A stretch of DNA of 64,000 bases, taken from an uncultured Bacteroidota bacterium. GTDB lineage: Bacteria > Bacteroidota > Bacteroidia > Bacteroidales > P3. The number at the start of each line of letters is the position of its first letter. The stretch's first letter is position 1. The notes under the pieces were generated by a model. The model worked only from the letters and a program-made list of their open reading frames with translations, searched no databases and was not told where the DNA came from. The stretch is taken from positions 1-64,000 of the forward strand of contig CADAWR010000002.1 in the NCBI GenBank assembly GCA_902791695.1, read 5' to 3'. Of this stretch, positions 26,405 through 36,140 are shown in pieces. A program made the translations under genes and the position numbers.

Positions 26405-28810
26405 TTACTTGATTCTCATCTTGTAGAATGAGCGGTAGACGAAGATGAGGGCGATCACCAGGAACACCACGCCGAACCACGGGGCTATGCCGCGGAAGCC
26501 TTCGCTGATGGCTATCTCCATAGCCAGCACGCCGAAGAGGGTTGTGAACTTGATGATGGGGTTCAGCGCCACGCTGCTCGTGTCCTTGAAGGGGTCGCCC
26601 ACCGTGTCACCCACCACGCTGGCGTCGTGCAGCGGGGTGCCCTTGGCCTGCATGTCTACCTCAACAACTTTCTTCGCATTGTCCCATGCGCCACCCGCGT
26701 TGGCCATAAACACAGCCTGGAACAGTCCGAAGACGGCTATCGAGATAAGGTATGCGATGAACAGGCACACGGCGTTTTGGCCGCCGATGCTCTCGGGGCT
26801 CGACAGGCAGGCAAAGGCCAGCGCGAAGCAGAAGATGGCGATGAAGATATTGATCATCCCCTTCTGTGCGTAGTTGGTGCATATCTTCACCACCTCCTGG
26901 CTCTTCTCTATGTCGGCCTTCTTCGGCGCGTTCGGGTCGAGCTTGATGTTGTCCTTGATGTACTCCACAGCGCGGTTGGCACCCGTGGTCACAGCCTGCA
27001 TACTTGCTCCCGTGAACCAGTAGATGACGCAGCCGCCGAGGATGAATCCGAGGATGCTGTAGGGGTTCAGCATGTTCAGAATGGCCGCGGGCTCGATGCC
27101 GAGGGTCTTCTGTATCATCAGTATCAGGCTGAAAATCATCGTCGTGGCACCCACAACGGCAGTGCCTATAAGCACCGGCTTGGCAGTGGCCTTGAAGGTG
27201 TTGCCCGCGCCGTCGTTGGCCTCCAGGTAGTATTTGGCTTTCTCAAAGTCGGGCTTGAAGCCGAACTCGCTCTCCACCTCCTTGGTGGTCTTCTCAATGT
27301 CGTCTTCGATGAGGCTCAGCTCATACACGCTCTGGGCGTTGTCGGTCACAGGGCCGTAGCTGTCAACGGCGATGGTCACGGGGCCCATGCCAAGCATACC
27401 GAAGGCCACGAGGCCGAAGGCGAAGATGCTGTAGTAGGGGCCGAAGACCGGCTCAATATTGAAGAACGAGGAGGCGAAGTAGGCGATGACCATCAGCACA
27501 AAGAACACCATGCCGGTCCAGAAGCCGCCCATGTTGCCGGCCACCAGGCCGCTGAGGATGTTCAGCGAAGCGCCGCCCTGCTCAGAGGCTTTGACGACCT
27601 CTTTGACGTGCTTCGAGGTGGGGGAGGTGAAGAGCTTGGTGAACTCCGGTATAAGCGCAGCGCCCAGCGTGCCGCAGCTGATGATGATGCTCAGTGCCAG
27701 CCACAGGTTAGGCATTCCCTCCACGTCGCCGAGGATGAAATAACTTGCGCAGAAAGTGCCCACGATGCTCATGATGGAGGTAATCCACACCAAGCTCGTC
27801 AGCGGCTGCTCGAAGTTGATGTCGTCGGCCTTGCTGTAGCGTGCCTTCGCGATGGCACCGTTAATATAATAAGAAAGGACAGAAGCAATGATACCGAGTA
27901 TGCGCATCACGAAAATCCACACCAGCAGCTTCACCTGCATGCTGGGGTCCGGCACAGCAAGGAGTATGAACGACACAAGCGCCACGCCGGTGACGCCGTA
28001 GGTTTCGAAGCCGTCGGCCGTGGGTCCTATCGAGTCGCCCGCATTGTCGCCCGTGCAGTCGGCAATGACGCCCGGGTTGCGGGGGTCGTCCTCACCGATC
28101 TTGAAGACAACCTTCATCAGGTCGCTTCCTATGTCGGCAATCTTCGTGAAAATACCGCCGGCAATACGCAGCGCACTGGCACCAAGGCTCTCACCGATGG
28201 CAAAGCCGATGAAGCAGCTGCCAGCCAGATTCTCAGGCATGAACAGAAGGATGGTCAGCATCAACACCAGCTCCACGCAGATAAGCACAATACCGATGCT
28301 CATACCCGCGCGCAGCGGGATGTTCAGCAGGTCCAGCGGCTTGCGGCGCAAGCTCGCGAAAGCCATGCGGGCATTGGCGTAAGTGTTCATCCTCACACCG
28401 AACCAAGCGACACCGTAGCTGCCCAGAATGCCGATCACAGTCCAGGCCAGGATCAGCACCACGGCGCCGCCGCTCATGTGGCTCAGCACACCGAAGTACA
28501 GTGCAATGGCAGCACCGATGAAAAGGAACAGCAGCAACAGGAACTTGCCCTGCTGCTTCAGGTAAGTGGAACAAGTCTTAAAGATGACGTTGCCAATCTC
28601 CAGCATCGACTTGTGCGCCTTCAGCCTGCGCACCTTGCTGAACTGCCAGAAGCCGAACAGCAGACCCAGCACCACAACGGCAAAACCCCAATAGAGGATG
28701 CCTGCGTCTGATGTCGTAGCGAAGCCCTGCGGCATTTCGAGGTCAGCTTCGCTGGCAAAGGCCAAAATTGGCGCCGCCAGCGCAATGAGTGTAGTTGCTA
28801 ATTTCTTCAT
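26405..28810 (-). CDS. hppA: Membrane-bound proton/sodium-translocating pyrophosphatase
   Basis: The 801-residue enzyme couples pyrophosphate hydrolysis to ion pumping. Many membrane segments are visible. Catalytic motifs: EDDPRNPGVIADCTGDNAGD near residue 240, then SIGPTADGFETYG, and in the second half KKADIEKSQEVVKICTNYAQ and WDNAKKVVEVDMQAKGTPLHDASVVGDTVGDPFKDTS (start near 710). The GNT motif reads AGNTFKATAK, with Lys at a position linked in the literature to potassium dependence; the ion specificity is not decided here. It is preceded by a TATATTTG -7 box on the minus strand (28853-28860). The N-terminus looks like a signal segment plus an added membrane helix, typical of the Bacteroidota form. 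Confidence 0.95.
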   Translation of the reverse strand: MKKLATTLIALAAPILAFASEADLEMPQGFATTSDAGILYWGFAVVVLGLLFGFWQFSKVRRLKAHKSMLEIGNVIFKTCSTYLKQQGKFLLLLFLFIGAAIALYFGVLSHMSGGAVVLILAWTVIGILGSYGVAWFGVRMNTYANARMAFASLRRKPLDLLNIPLRAGMSIGIVLICVELVLMLTILLFMPENLAGSCFIGFAIGESLGASALRIAGGIFTKIADIGSDLMKVVFKIGEDDPRNPGVIADCTGDNAGDSIGPTADGFETYGVTGVALVSFILLAVPDPSMQVKLLVWIFVMRILGIIASVLSYYINGAIAKARYSKADDINFEQPLTSLVWITSIMSIVGTFCASYFILGDVEGMPNLWLALSIIISCGTLGAALIPEFTKLFTSPTSKHVKEVVKASEQGGASLNILSGLVAGNMGGFWTGMVFFVLMVIAYFASSFFNIEPVFGPYYSIFAFGLVAFGMLGMGPVTIAVDSYGPVTDNAQSVYELSLIEDDIEKTTKEVESEFGFKPDFEKAKYYLEANDGAGNTFKATAKPVLIGTAVVGATTMIFSLILMIQKTLGIEPAAILNMLNPYSILGFILGGCVIYWFTGASMQAVTTGANRAVEYIKDNIKLDPNAPKKADIEKSQEVVKICTNYAQKGMINIFIAIFCFALAFACLSSPESIGGQNAVCLFIAYLISIAVFGLFQAVFMANAGGAWDNAKKVVEVDMQAKGTPLHDASVVGDTVGDPFKDTSSVALNPIIKFTTLFGVLAMEIAISEGFRGIAPWFGVVFLVIALIFVYRSFYKMRIK

Positions 28811-28852
28811 ATATAGTTTTTTTTGTTAATTTCACATTCGCAAAACGACGTA

Positions 28853-28860
28853 CAAATATA
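28853..28860 (-). promoter_or_regulatory. -7 box (TATATTTG) for hppA
   Basis: The minus strand reads TATATTTG about 43 bases before the hppA start, matching TAnnTTTG. Confidence 0.5.
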
Positions 28861-28890
28861 AATAATTTTTGAAACTCCAATAAAAAAAAT

Positions 28891-28918
28891 GTACAGCCGT
28901 TTCATGAAACGGCTCTAC
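28891..28918. repeat. GCCGTTTCATGAAACGGC palindrome (REP-like)
   Basis: AGCCGTTTCATGAAACGGCT is a perfect palindrome flanked by GTAC/CTAC ends. The same motif family recurs inside the APH-RapZ gene at 41358-41430, which indicates an interspersed element. Confidence 0.8.
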
Positions 28919-28955
28919 CGTCACACCTCCACCTCTCCGACACCCCTCCGCACCT

Positions 28956-29040
28956 GCTCCGACTCTTCACCGGTTGTTCACCGGTTGTTCTACGATTTAA
29001 ACCGTTAAACAACCGTAGAACAACCGGTAAACAGTCGGAG
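28956..29040. repeat. Interspersed palindromic repeat, copy 3
   Basis: CTCCGACTCTTCACCGGTTG at the left and the related AACCGGTAAACAGTCGGAG at the right frame an inner perfect stem (GGTTGTTCTACG at 28983-28994 with CGTAGAACAACC at 29013-29024) and the loop TTTAAACCGTTAAAC. It lies between the divergent hppA and pyrE genes. Confidence 0.85.
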
Positions 29041-29124
29041 AAGAGTCGGAGAGGGTACGGCTTTGTTGCAATGGGGTTAAGAAAAGGAATTTTAAATTAT
29101 TTCTATAAATATAAAAAAAAGTTG

Positions 29125-29132
29125 TATTTTTG
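29125..29132 (+). promoter_or_regulatory. -7 box (TATTTTTG) for pyrE
   Basis: TATTTTTGCAGC matches the consensus and lies only 5 bases before the ATG at 29137. If it is used, the transcript start would be near 29138, which favours the second ATG at 29155 as the real start. Confidence 0.55.
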
Positions 29133-29136
29133 CAGC

Positions 29137-29782
29137 ATGATTACTAACAACGATATGGCTGCACAGACAGCCGAATTCTTACTGACAGTGAAAGCGGTAA
29201 AGCTCAACAATGAGCACCCGTTTACGTGGGCGTCGGGCCGCAAATCGCCCATTTATTGCGACAACAGGGTCACTCTTTCGTACCCCGAGATACGCACTTT
29301 TATCCGCCAACGCTTCTCGGAAATTGTCTCCGAGATGTGGGGCGACGTGAATGTCATCGCCGGTGTGGCGACGGGCGGCATTGCCCAGGGCGCCCTGGTG
29401 GCCCAGGAGCTCGGCAAGCCCTTCGTGTACGTGCGCTCCGAGCAGAAGAGCCACGGCCTTACCAACCAGATTGAGGGCGAGATTCACGCCGGACAGTCGG
29501 TGGTGGTGATTGAGGACCTCGTGTCGACCGGCAAGAGCTCGCTGATTGCTGTGAAGGCACTGCGCGAGAAAGGTTGCGTGGTGAAAGGTATGGCCGCAAT
29601 CTTCACCTACGGCCTGCAGGTCGCTGCCGACAACTTCAAGGAGCAGGATGTCGAGCTGGTGACGCTGACCGACTACGACACCCTCATCGGTGTGGCCAAG
29701 GACAAGGCGTTCATACAGCCCGACGCCCTGGAGAGCCTCTCGGCCTGGCGTGTCAATCCTGAGCAATGGAGCAAGGATCACG

Positions 29783-29790
<8 letters not shown>
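29137..29790 (+). CDS. pyrE: Orotate phosphoribosyltransferase
   Basis: Forms OMP from orotate and PRPP in pyrimidine synthesis. Residues include HPFTWASGRKSPIYCDNRVT near 30, GVATGGIAQGALVAQELGKP near 85, and the PRPP loop VVVIEDLVSTGKSS near 125. Length is about 210 residues, as expected. Two starts are possible, 29137 and 29155 (MAAQTAEF); the promoter position supports the second, the longer form supports the first. An open frame extends further left to 29071, but those residues do not match the family. Confidence 0.93.
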
Positions 29791-30580
<790 letters not shown>

Positions 30581-30602
30581 ACGATGAGAGTTGCTTCTTA
30601 GA

Positions 30603-31130
30603 ATGAAGATAAAAGACAAAGAGTTTGTGCCGTATATAGATGAGGCTGAGCTTGCTTCAATAGTGGGCAGACTTGCAGCCGAGGTGAGTCGCGACTATGT
30701 GGGGCGCGACCTTGTGGCCTGTCCGGTGCTGACAGGTGCCTACATGTTCGCCGCCGACCTGGTGCGCCGCCTGACTGTGCCTTGCGAAGTAAGCTTCATC
30801 AAATACACTTCGTACAGCGGCATGAGCAGCACCGGCGAGGTGAAATGCGCCTTGCCGTTCCTGCCAACCATAGAAGGCCGCGACGTACTGATAGTGGAGG
30901 ACGTGATAGACAGCGGCCTCTCGATGCGCCACGTTATCGACGCAGCGCAAGCGCTGAAGCCACGCAGTCTCCGCATCTGCACGCTCTTCTACAAACCGGA
31001 GGCCTTCAAGGGCGACTACAACGTGGATTATGTGGGGCGAGAGATAGGCAACGAGTTCATTGTCGGCTACGGCATGGACTACGACGAGCAGGGGAGGACC
31101 CTGCCCGAGATAATGGTGGTGAAAGATTAA
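30603..31130 (+). CDS. hpt: Hypoxanthine phosphoribosyltransferase
   Basis: Salvage enzyme that makes IMP/GMP from hypoxanthine/guanine and PRPP. Motifs: PVLTGAYMFAADLVRRLTVP near residue 45, IKYTSYSGMSSTGEVK, and the PRPP loop VLIVEDVIDSGLSMRHVID near 97-115. About 175 residues, the normal size. The start ATG at 30603 begins MKIKDKEFVPYID; an upstream TTG would add four residues. Confidence 0.93.
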   Translation: MKIKDKEFVPYIDEAELASIVGRLAAEVSRDYVGRDLVACPVLTGAYMFAADLVRRLTVPCEVSFIKYTSYSGMSSTGEVKCALPFLPTIEGRDVLIVEDVIDSGLSMRHVIDAAQALKPRSLRICTLFYKPEAFKGDYNVDYVGREIGNEFIVGYGMDYDEQGRTLPEIMVVKD

Positions 31131-31157
31131 ATGTTACTGGTTATTACTGGTTACGAA

Positions 31158-31523
31158 ATGAATAAAGCAAAAATATTTATAGTGGCCGCGCTGGCGGTGA
31201 TGCTGCTGGCTGGATGCAAGAAGGACAAGGTGTCGTTGAACCTCAGCGACAGCGACGTGACGGGCACCTGGAAGAAAGACGGCACAAGCGAGTACTGGCT
31301 CTACCGTAGCGACCATACCGGCTGCAAGTACAACACCGACGAAGGCTTCTCGGAGGACTTCCCCAGCTACGACTACGAATGGAGCGTCAGCGGCGACCAG
31401 CTACGCCACGTGACCTACGAGCAGGGGGCGCCGATAACGAGGACATATACCGTGACGGAGATAAGTTCTACAAGCATGGAGCGTGAGGAAGAGGTGGCCA
31501 CATATAAACTGACGAAGATATGA
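31158..31523 (+). CDS. Small lipoprotein, lipocalin-like
   Basis: Lipoprotein signal MNKAKIFIVAALAVMLLAGC followed by about 100 residues with DSDVTGTWKKDGTSEYWLYR and YDYEWSVSGDQLRH, a pattern of the lipocalin-like domain common in small Bacteroidota lipoproteins (GTW motif near the N-terminus). The specific role is unknown. The stop overlaps the start of the AsmA-like gene. Confidence 0.7.
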   Translation: MNKAKIFIVAALAVMLLAGCKKDKVSLNLSDSDVTGTWKKDGTSEYWLYRSDHTGCKYNTDEGFSEDFPSYDYEWSVSGDQLRHVTYEQGAPITRTYTVTEISSTSMEREEEVATYKLTKI

Positions 31524-34500
31524 AAAAGGGCTGGAAGATAGCGCTGATAAGCTTGGGCTCGCTGCTGGGACTGGTGATAGTCGTGGTGGCGGTGGCCCTG
31601 TGGCTGGTGTTCACGCCTGCCCAGCTGACGAAGATAGTGAACCGAGTGGCCGCCAACTACGTGAATGCGGAAACGCACTTCGACCGCGTCGACCTGACGC
31701 TCTTCAAAACGTTCCCCGACGCGGGACTGACGATAGACAACGTATACCTTGTCAACCCTGTGGAGGGTGCGCCGAGCGACACCGTGGCGCATATAGGCAG
31801 CCTGACTCTGGGCGTCGACGTGAAGTCTTATCTCAAGGAGAAGAAGGTTATAGTGCACCAAGTGTTGCTGGACGATGTGGACGCCGACCTGTATATCGAC
31901 AAAGAGGGGCGCAGCAACTACGATGTGTTCCCCAAGAGTACCGACACCACCAAGAGCACGTTCAGCCTCGACAGCCTTCCGCTGATTGACCTGCGCAAGA
32001 TAGCCGTCAGCGACCTCGGTGCGCGACTGCTCGACGAGAAAGACGGTCTTGATACCGGCGTCGAAGGTTTGGACCTCGACATCGTTGGCTCGCTCAAAGA
32101 GGGCCTTGTGGATGCCGACGTGACAATAGACGCCCAGGCAGTGGCATTGAACAGGTTCACCTCGCTGGACTCTACAAGCTCGACGCTTGAGGTGGCCTTG
32201 CAAAACCTGACGCTGGCGCTGAAAGGCGAGGGTAACATGGACAACGTGGAGGGCAAGCTGAAACTTGGTGTCGAGAGCGGAGAACTGGTGTTGGGTGACA
32301 AACAAATGATAAACGAGACGCTGCAGAACTCCAAGAAGGACCTGCTGCGCATGCAGGTGCCCTTCAAGGCCGACCTGCAGAAGATGCACATAGAGCTCGC
32401 CGAGAGCGAGTTGCAGCTCGACGACTATGCTCTGGGTCTTGAGGGTGACGTCCAGTTGAAGACCGCCGAGGAGCCGATGGCTGTGGATGTGGCGCTGAAG
32501 ACCGACGGCAAGTGGCAGGTGGCACCGCTGCTGGAGCTTTTGCCAGCACAGTATGTTGCATTCAAGAAAGATATGAAAGAGCTGGACGGCAAGGTCGAGC
32601 TTGCCGCCACCGCCAAGGGCACAGTGACCGACAGCACTATGCCGCTGATAGATGCAAAGGTGAAGCTCGCCGACGGGCGCTTCTACATGCCCAAGAGCCT
32701 GCCGTACAGAATCAACAGGATAAACGGCGACGTTGCGGCACGCCTCGACCTCGGCAAAAGCGGTGTGAGCAGCGCCAAGATAAACAGCCTGAAGGCCCAC
32801 ACCCGCAATACCGACGTGAGCGTGAAGGGTAGGGTGGACGACCTGACTGGCGACATGCGTGTAGATGCCGACATCAAGGCCCTTCTGCCCCTTGTGGACG
32901 CAATGCCCATGGTGCCCGACAGCCTCAAGCTCACCGCCGACGGCGATGCAGACCTTGATATAAAGGCCAACTTCCGCATGAGCGACATCAAGGCAAAGGC
33001 CTTCGAGAGGATAAAGGCCGACGCCGACATAACGCTGAAGAGCCTCGATGTAGTGTTCGACACCATACATGCAAAAGCACCCGACCTTCATCTCAAGATG
33101 CATATGCCTACCGCGGTGCAGGCTGGTAAGATGGCCGACGCCACCATTGTGAGCAAAGAGCTGAATGTGGAGATGGGCAAGCATATGAAAGCTGTGCTCG
33201 AGCGGGCCAACATCGCCGCCGTGATAAACAACCCGATGAAAGAGCAGATTGCCGCCTCGTTTGACATCAAGGTAGGCGAAGGTGAAGCCAACATCGACTC
33301 CATGATGGTGTCGCTCGAGGCACTGGCGCTGAAGGGCTCGGTGCGGCTCGACTCGACGCAGACAAACATTATAAGACAATATAACCCCAATGTGAACCTC
33401 GACCTGCACGGCGCAGTGCTGTATATGCCAGATCTGCCCGACGCTGTGCGCCTGTCGCAACTGGGAGTGGCGTACACCCCCAAGGGCGCCGATTTGCGCA
33501 AGGTGGAGGTGAAGCTGGGTCACAGCGACTTCCAGCTGTACGGCAGGGTGGAGAACATCGAGCAATGGCTGGATCACAAAGCACTGCTCAAGGGTGACCT
33601 GAACTTCACGTCGGGCTATGCCGACGTAGACCAACTGATGAACCTCGTCAGCGGCATCGGCAGCAATAAGGACACAATAGAGAAGATGCGCGAAGAGGAC
33701 AATGTGCCCAAAGAGGCCAACCCCTTCATAGTGCCACTGGATGTCGACGTGACGCTGCACACGCACATAAAACGCTGCATAGCTTTCGACAACGACCTCG
33801 ACGACGTGGCCGGTGCAGTGACGGTGAAGGACGGAGTGGCAGTGCTGGACCAGATAGGCTTCGTGTGCAAAGCAGCGACGATGCAGCTGACGGCCATGTA
33901 CAAGTCGCCAAGGCCGAGTCACCTGAATGTGGCGCTGGACTTCCACCTGCTGGACATACAGATAGACGAGCTGATAGAGATGATACCCACCATCGACACG
34001 CTGGTGCCTATGCTGAAAGACTTCAACGGCGAGGCCGACTTCCACCTGGTGGCGAGCACGTACCTGAACGCCCGCTACGAGCCGCTGATGAGCTCGCTGC
34101 GGGGAGCCGCCGCCATCACCGGCAAAGAACTGACGGTGATGGACAACAAGTCGGTGGGACAGATAGCCAAGCTGATGGGCTTCAAGAGCTGGAAAGAGAA
34201 GGACAACAAACTGACAATCGACAGTCTCGACGTAGAGCTCACCGCCCTGAACAGCATCATCGAAGTGTATCCATTCCTGCTCAACGTAGGCAAGTATCAG
34301 ATATGCGCTTCGGGTATGCACTCGCTCGACAACAAGTGCGGATACCATGTGGAGCTGTTGAAGAACCCATTGATGGCGAAGATAGGTGTCGATATAAAAG
34401 GAGAGCTCACCAACCCCAAGATAACGCTCGGCACGGTGCGCTATGCCGACTACTACCGTCCGGAGAAACAAGGAGTGGTGGAGAAACAGACACTGGAGCT

Positions 34501-34543
34501 GAAGCGACAGTTGAAAGAAGCGCTGGAGGCGAAGGTGAGGTAA
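31520..34543 (+). CDS. AsmA-like membrane protein
   Basis: A 1007-residue protein with one N-terminal membrane helix (ISLGSLLGLVIVVVAVALWLVF) and then a very long repetitive beta-rich region exposed in the periplasm. The pattern RVDLTLFKTFPDAGLTIDNV near residue 55 and repeated 'DADIDIKA'-type strands match the AsmA/YdbH/TamB-like family, which may bridge the membranes and move lipids. Function here is inferred from the family. A C-terminal AsmA-like end (PKITLGTVRYADYYRPEKQG) is intact. Confidence 0.82.
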   Translation: MKKGWKIALISLGSLLGLVIVVVAVALWLVFTPAQLTKIVNRVAANYVNAETHFDRVDLTLFKTFPDAGLTIDNVYLVNPVEGAPSDTVAHIGSLTLGVDVKSYLKEKKVIVHQVLLDDVDADLYIDKEGRSNYDVFPKSTDTTKSTFSLDSLPLIDLRKIAVSDLGARLLDEKDGLDTGVEGLDLDIVGSLKEGLVDADVTIDAQAVALNRFTSLDSTSSTLEVALQNLTLALKGEGNMDNVEGKLKLGVESGELVLGDKQMINETLQNSKKDLLRMQVPFKADLQKMHIELAESELQLDDYALGLEGDVQLKTAEEPMAVDVALKTDGKWQVAPLLELLPAQYVAFKKDMKELDGKVELAATAKGTVTDSTMPLIDAKVKLADGRFYMPKSLPYRINRINGDVAARLDLGKSGVSSAKINSLKAHTRNTDVSVKGRVDDLTGDMRVDADIKALLPLVDAMPMVPDSLKLTADGDADLDIKANFRMSDIKAKAFERIKADADITLKSLDVVFDTIHAKAPDLHLKMHMPTAVQAGKMADATIVSKELNVEMGKHMKAVLERANIAAVINNPMKEQIAASFDIKVGEGEANIDSMMVSLEALALKGSVRLDSTQTNIIRQYNPNVNLDLHGAVLYMPDLPDAVRLSQLGVAYTPKGADLRKVEVKLGHSDFQLYGRVENIEQWLDHKALLKGDLNFTSGYADVDQLMNLVSGIGSNKDTIEKMREEDNVPKEANPFIVPLDVDVTLHTHIKRCIAFDNDLDDVAGAVTVKDGVAVLDQIGFVCKAATMQLTAMYKSPRPSHLNVALDFHLLDIQIDELIEMIPTIDTLVPMLKDFNGEADFHLVASTYLNARYEPLMSSLRGAAAITGKELTVMDNKSVGQIAKLMGFKSWKEKDNKLTIDSLDVELTALNSIIEVYPFLLNVGKYQICASGMHSLDNKCGYHVELLKNPLMAKIGVDIKGELTNPKITLGTVRYADYYRPEKQGVVEKQTLELKRQLKEALEAKVR

Positions 34544-34544
34544 T

Positions 34545-34640
34545 AAAGGTTAAAGGTTCAAGGTTCAAGGTTAAAGGTTCAAGGTTAAAGGTTAAAGTTC
34601 AAGGTTAATGGTTAGAGGTTAATGGTTAAAGGTTAATGAG
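34545..34640. repeat. Tandem GGTTAAA/GGTTCAA repeat
   Basis: About twelve units of the 7-base word GGTTAAA and its variant GGTTCAA (plus GGTTAAT/GGTTAGA) run head to tail between the AsmA-like and DUF4199 genes. It is the longest example of a repeat class seen at several intergenic places in the window. Confidence 0.9.
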
Positions 34641-35159
34641 ATGAAAGTATTTCATAGATACAACAGCACTATACACGGGAACTACCGCAAGGCCTATCTG
34701 CGATGCGGCCTGATTACCGGTGTGCTGCTGGCGGCATACGTGCTGGTGAGGCTGCTGATGGGGACGCCGCTGGAGAGCCCGACGTCATACGTCAGCGACG
34801 CCGTGATACTGGTGGCAGTGGTGCTCTTCACGGCCTTCTACCGCAACACGTTGCCCGAGAAGAAAATCACCCTCAAGGAGGCCATGCTCTTCGGCATAGG
34901 ACTGTCGGTGACGGCGTCGTTCATCTACGGCGTCGCGCTGTGGGCCATAGGCTTTGCCCATCCGCAGCAGGCGGTGCTCTTCACCAACACGGTGACGGCG
35001 CAGGAGATTACCATGCAAGAGCCACAGCTGCACTACTGGGCGGCCTGGTGGGGCATCTACTCGTTCATGCTAATGGCGCTATTGGGAAGCTTCGGTGCTT
35101 TCGTGGCGGCCATCTTCCTCCGCAACGAGAAGGCAGAAATAAAGACAAGAAACAAATAA
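34641..35159 (+). CDS. DUF4199 domain membrane protein
   Basis: A 172-residue protein with four predicted membrane segments, including LITGVLLAAYVLVRLLMG, AVILVAVVLFTAFYRNT, MLFGIGLSVTASFIYGVALW and IYSFMLMALLGSFGAFVAAI. Its topology and sequence are those of Bacteroidota DUF4199 proteins, typically encoded beside a GT2 glycosyltransferase, as here. Role unknown. Confidence 0.72.
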   Translation: MKVFHRYNSTIHGNYRKAYLRCGLITGVLLAAYVLVRLLMGTPLESPTSYVSDAVILVAVVLFTAFYRNTLPEKKITLKEAMLFGIGLSVTASFIYGVALWAIGFAHPQQAVLFTNTVTAQEITMQEPQLHYWAAWWGIYSFMLMALLGSFGAFVAAIFLRNEKAEIKTRNK

Positions 35160-35171
35160 AGCATAAAGAAA

Positions 35172-36140
35172 ATGGATATTTCAATAGTAGTACCATCGTA
35201 CAACGAAGCAGAGTCGCTGCCGCACCTGGCAGGATGGATAGACCGAGTGATGAAAGAGCGCGTCGCCGACTTCGGAGGCAACGTGTCCCCGGAACGGGGT
35301 GTCAGCTATGAGGTTATCATAGTCGACGACGGCTCGAACGACGGCACCTGGCAGGCAGCAGAGAAACTGCACGCAGAGAACCACGCCTATCGTGGCATTA
35401 AGTTCCGCCGCAACTACGGCAAGAGCGCCGCCCTTAACACCGGATTCGCCGCCGCACAGGGCGATGTGGTCATCACCATGGATGCCGACCTGCAAGACAG
35501 CCCCGACGAGGTGCCGGAGCTCTACCGCATGATAAAAGAAGATGGCTACGACCTCGTAAGCGGATGGAAGAAGAAGCGTTACGACAGCAAGATAGCCAAG
35601 AACATACCCTCCAAACTCTTCAACTGGACGACCCGCAAGATGAGCGGTATCTACCTGCATGACTTCAACTGCGGCCTCAAGGCCTACCGCCACGATGTGG
35701 TGAAGAGCATAGAGGTCTATGGCGAGATGCACCGATACATACCGGTGATAGCCAAATGGGCAGGATTCAGCAAGATAGGGGAGAAGGTGGTGCAGCACCG
35801 CAAGCGCGAGTTCGGTGTCACCAAATTCGGCATGAACCGTTTCATAAATGGCTACCTTGACCTTATGAGCATTATGTTCATGAGCAAGTTCGGCAAGCAA
35901 CCTATGCACTTCTTCGGTGCTGTGGGCAGCATTTCGGGCCTCTTCGGCCTCATATCGCTCATAGTGGTTATCATCATGCGCCTCAGCGGCCGCATAGCGC
36001 TCACCAACAGCGTATGGTTCTACCTCTCCATGTTGTTCCTCGTGCTGGGCGTGATGCTCTTCCTAGCCGGATTCATCGGAGAGCTCGTATGCCGCAACTC
36101 CACCACACGTAACCAATACTTAATAGAGAAAGAGATATGA
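35172..36140 (+). CDS. Family 2 glycosyltransferase, DPM1/GtrB-like
   Basis: A 322-residue enzyme that transfers a sugar from a nucleotide donor to a lipid carrier. GT-A fold motifs: MDISIVVPSYNEAESLP at the N-terminus, IIVDDGSNDGTW, and the DxD-type metal site VVITMDADLQDSPDEVPELY near residue 100. Two membrane helices end the chain (FGAVGSISGLFGLISLIVVI, YLSMLFLVLGVMLFLAGFIG). The end overlaps the ychF start by four bases. The acceptor is not known. Confidence 0.9.
   Translation: MDISIVVPSYNEAESLPHLAGWIDRVMKERVADFGGNVSPERGVSYEVIIVDDGSNDGTWQAAEKLHAENHAYRGIKFRRNYGKSAALNTGFAAAQGDVVITMDADLQDSPDEVPELYRMIKEDGYDLVSGWKKKRYDSKIAKNIPSKLFNWTTRKMSGIYLHDFNCGLKAYRHDVVKSIEVYGEMHRYIPVIAKWAGFSKIGEKVVQHRKREFGVTKFGMNRFINGYLDLMSIMFMSKFGKQPMHFFGAVGSISGLFGLISLIVVIIMRLSGRIALTNSVWFYLSMLFLVLGVMLFLAGFIGELVCRNSTTRNQYLIEKEI

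Noticed and set aside
26627-28711. Long plus-strand frame opposite hppA
   Set aside because: Complement of the pyrophosphatase codons; Arg/His-rich with no domain.
31415-34471. Very long minus-strand frame (over 1000 codons) opposite the AsmA-like gene
   Set aside because: His/Val-rich reverse reading of a repetitive gene; no start context or domain, and the plus strand is well supported.
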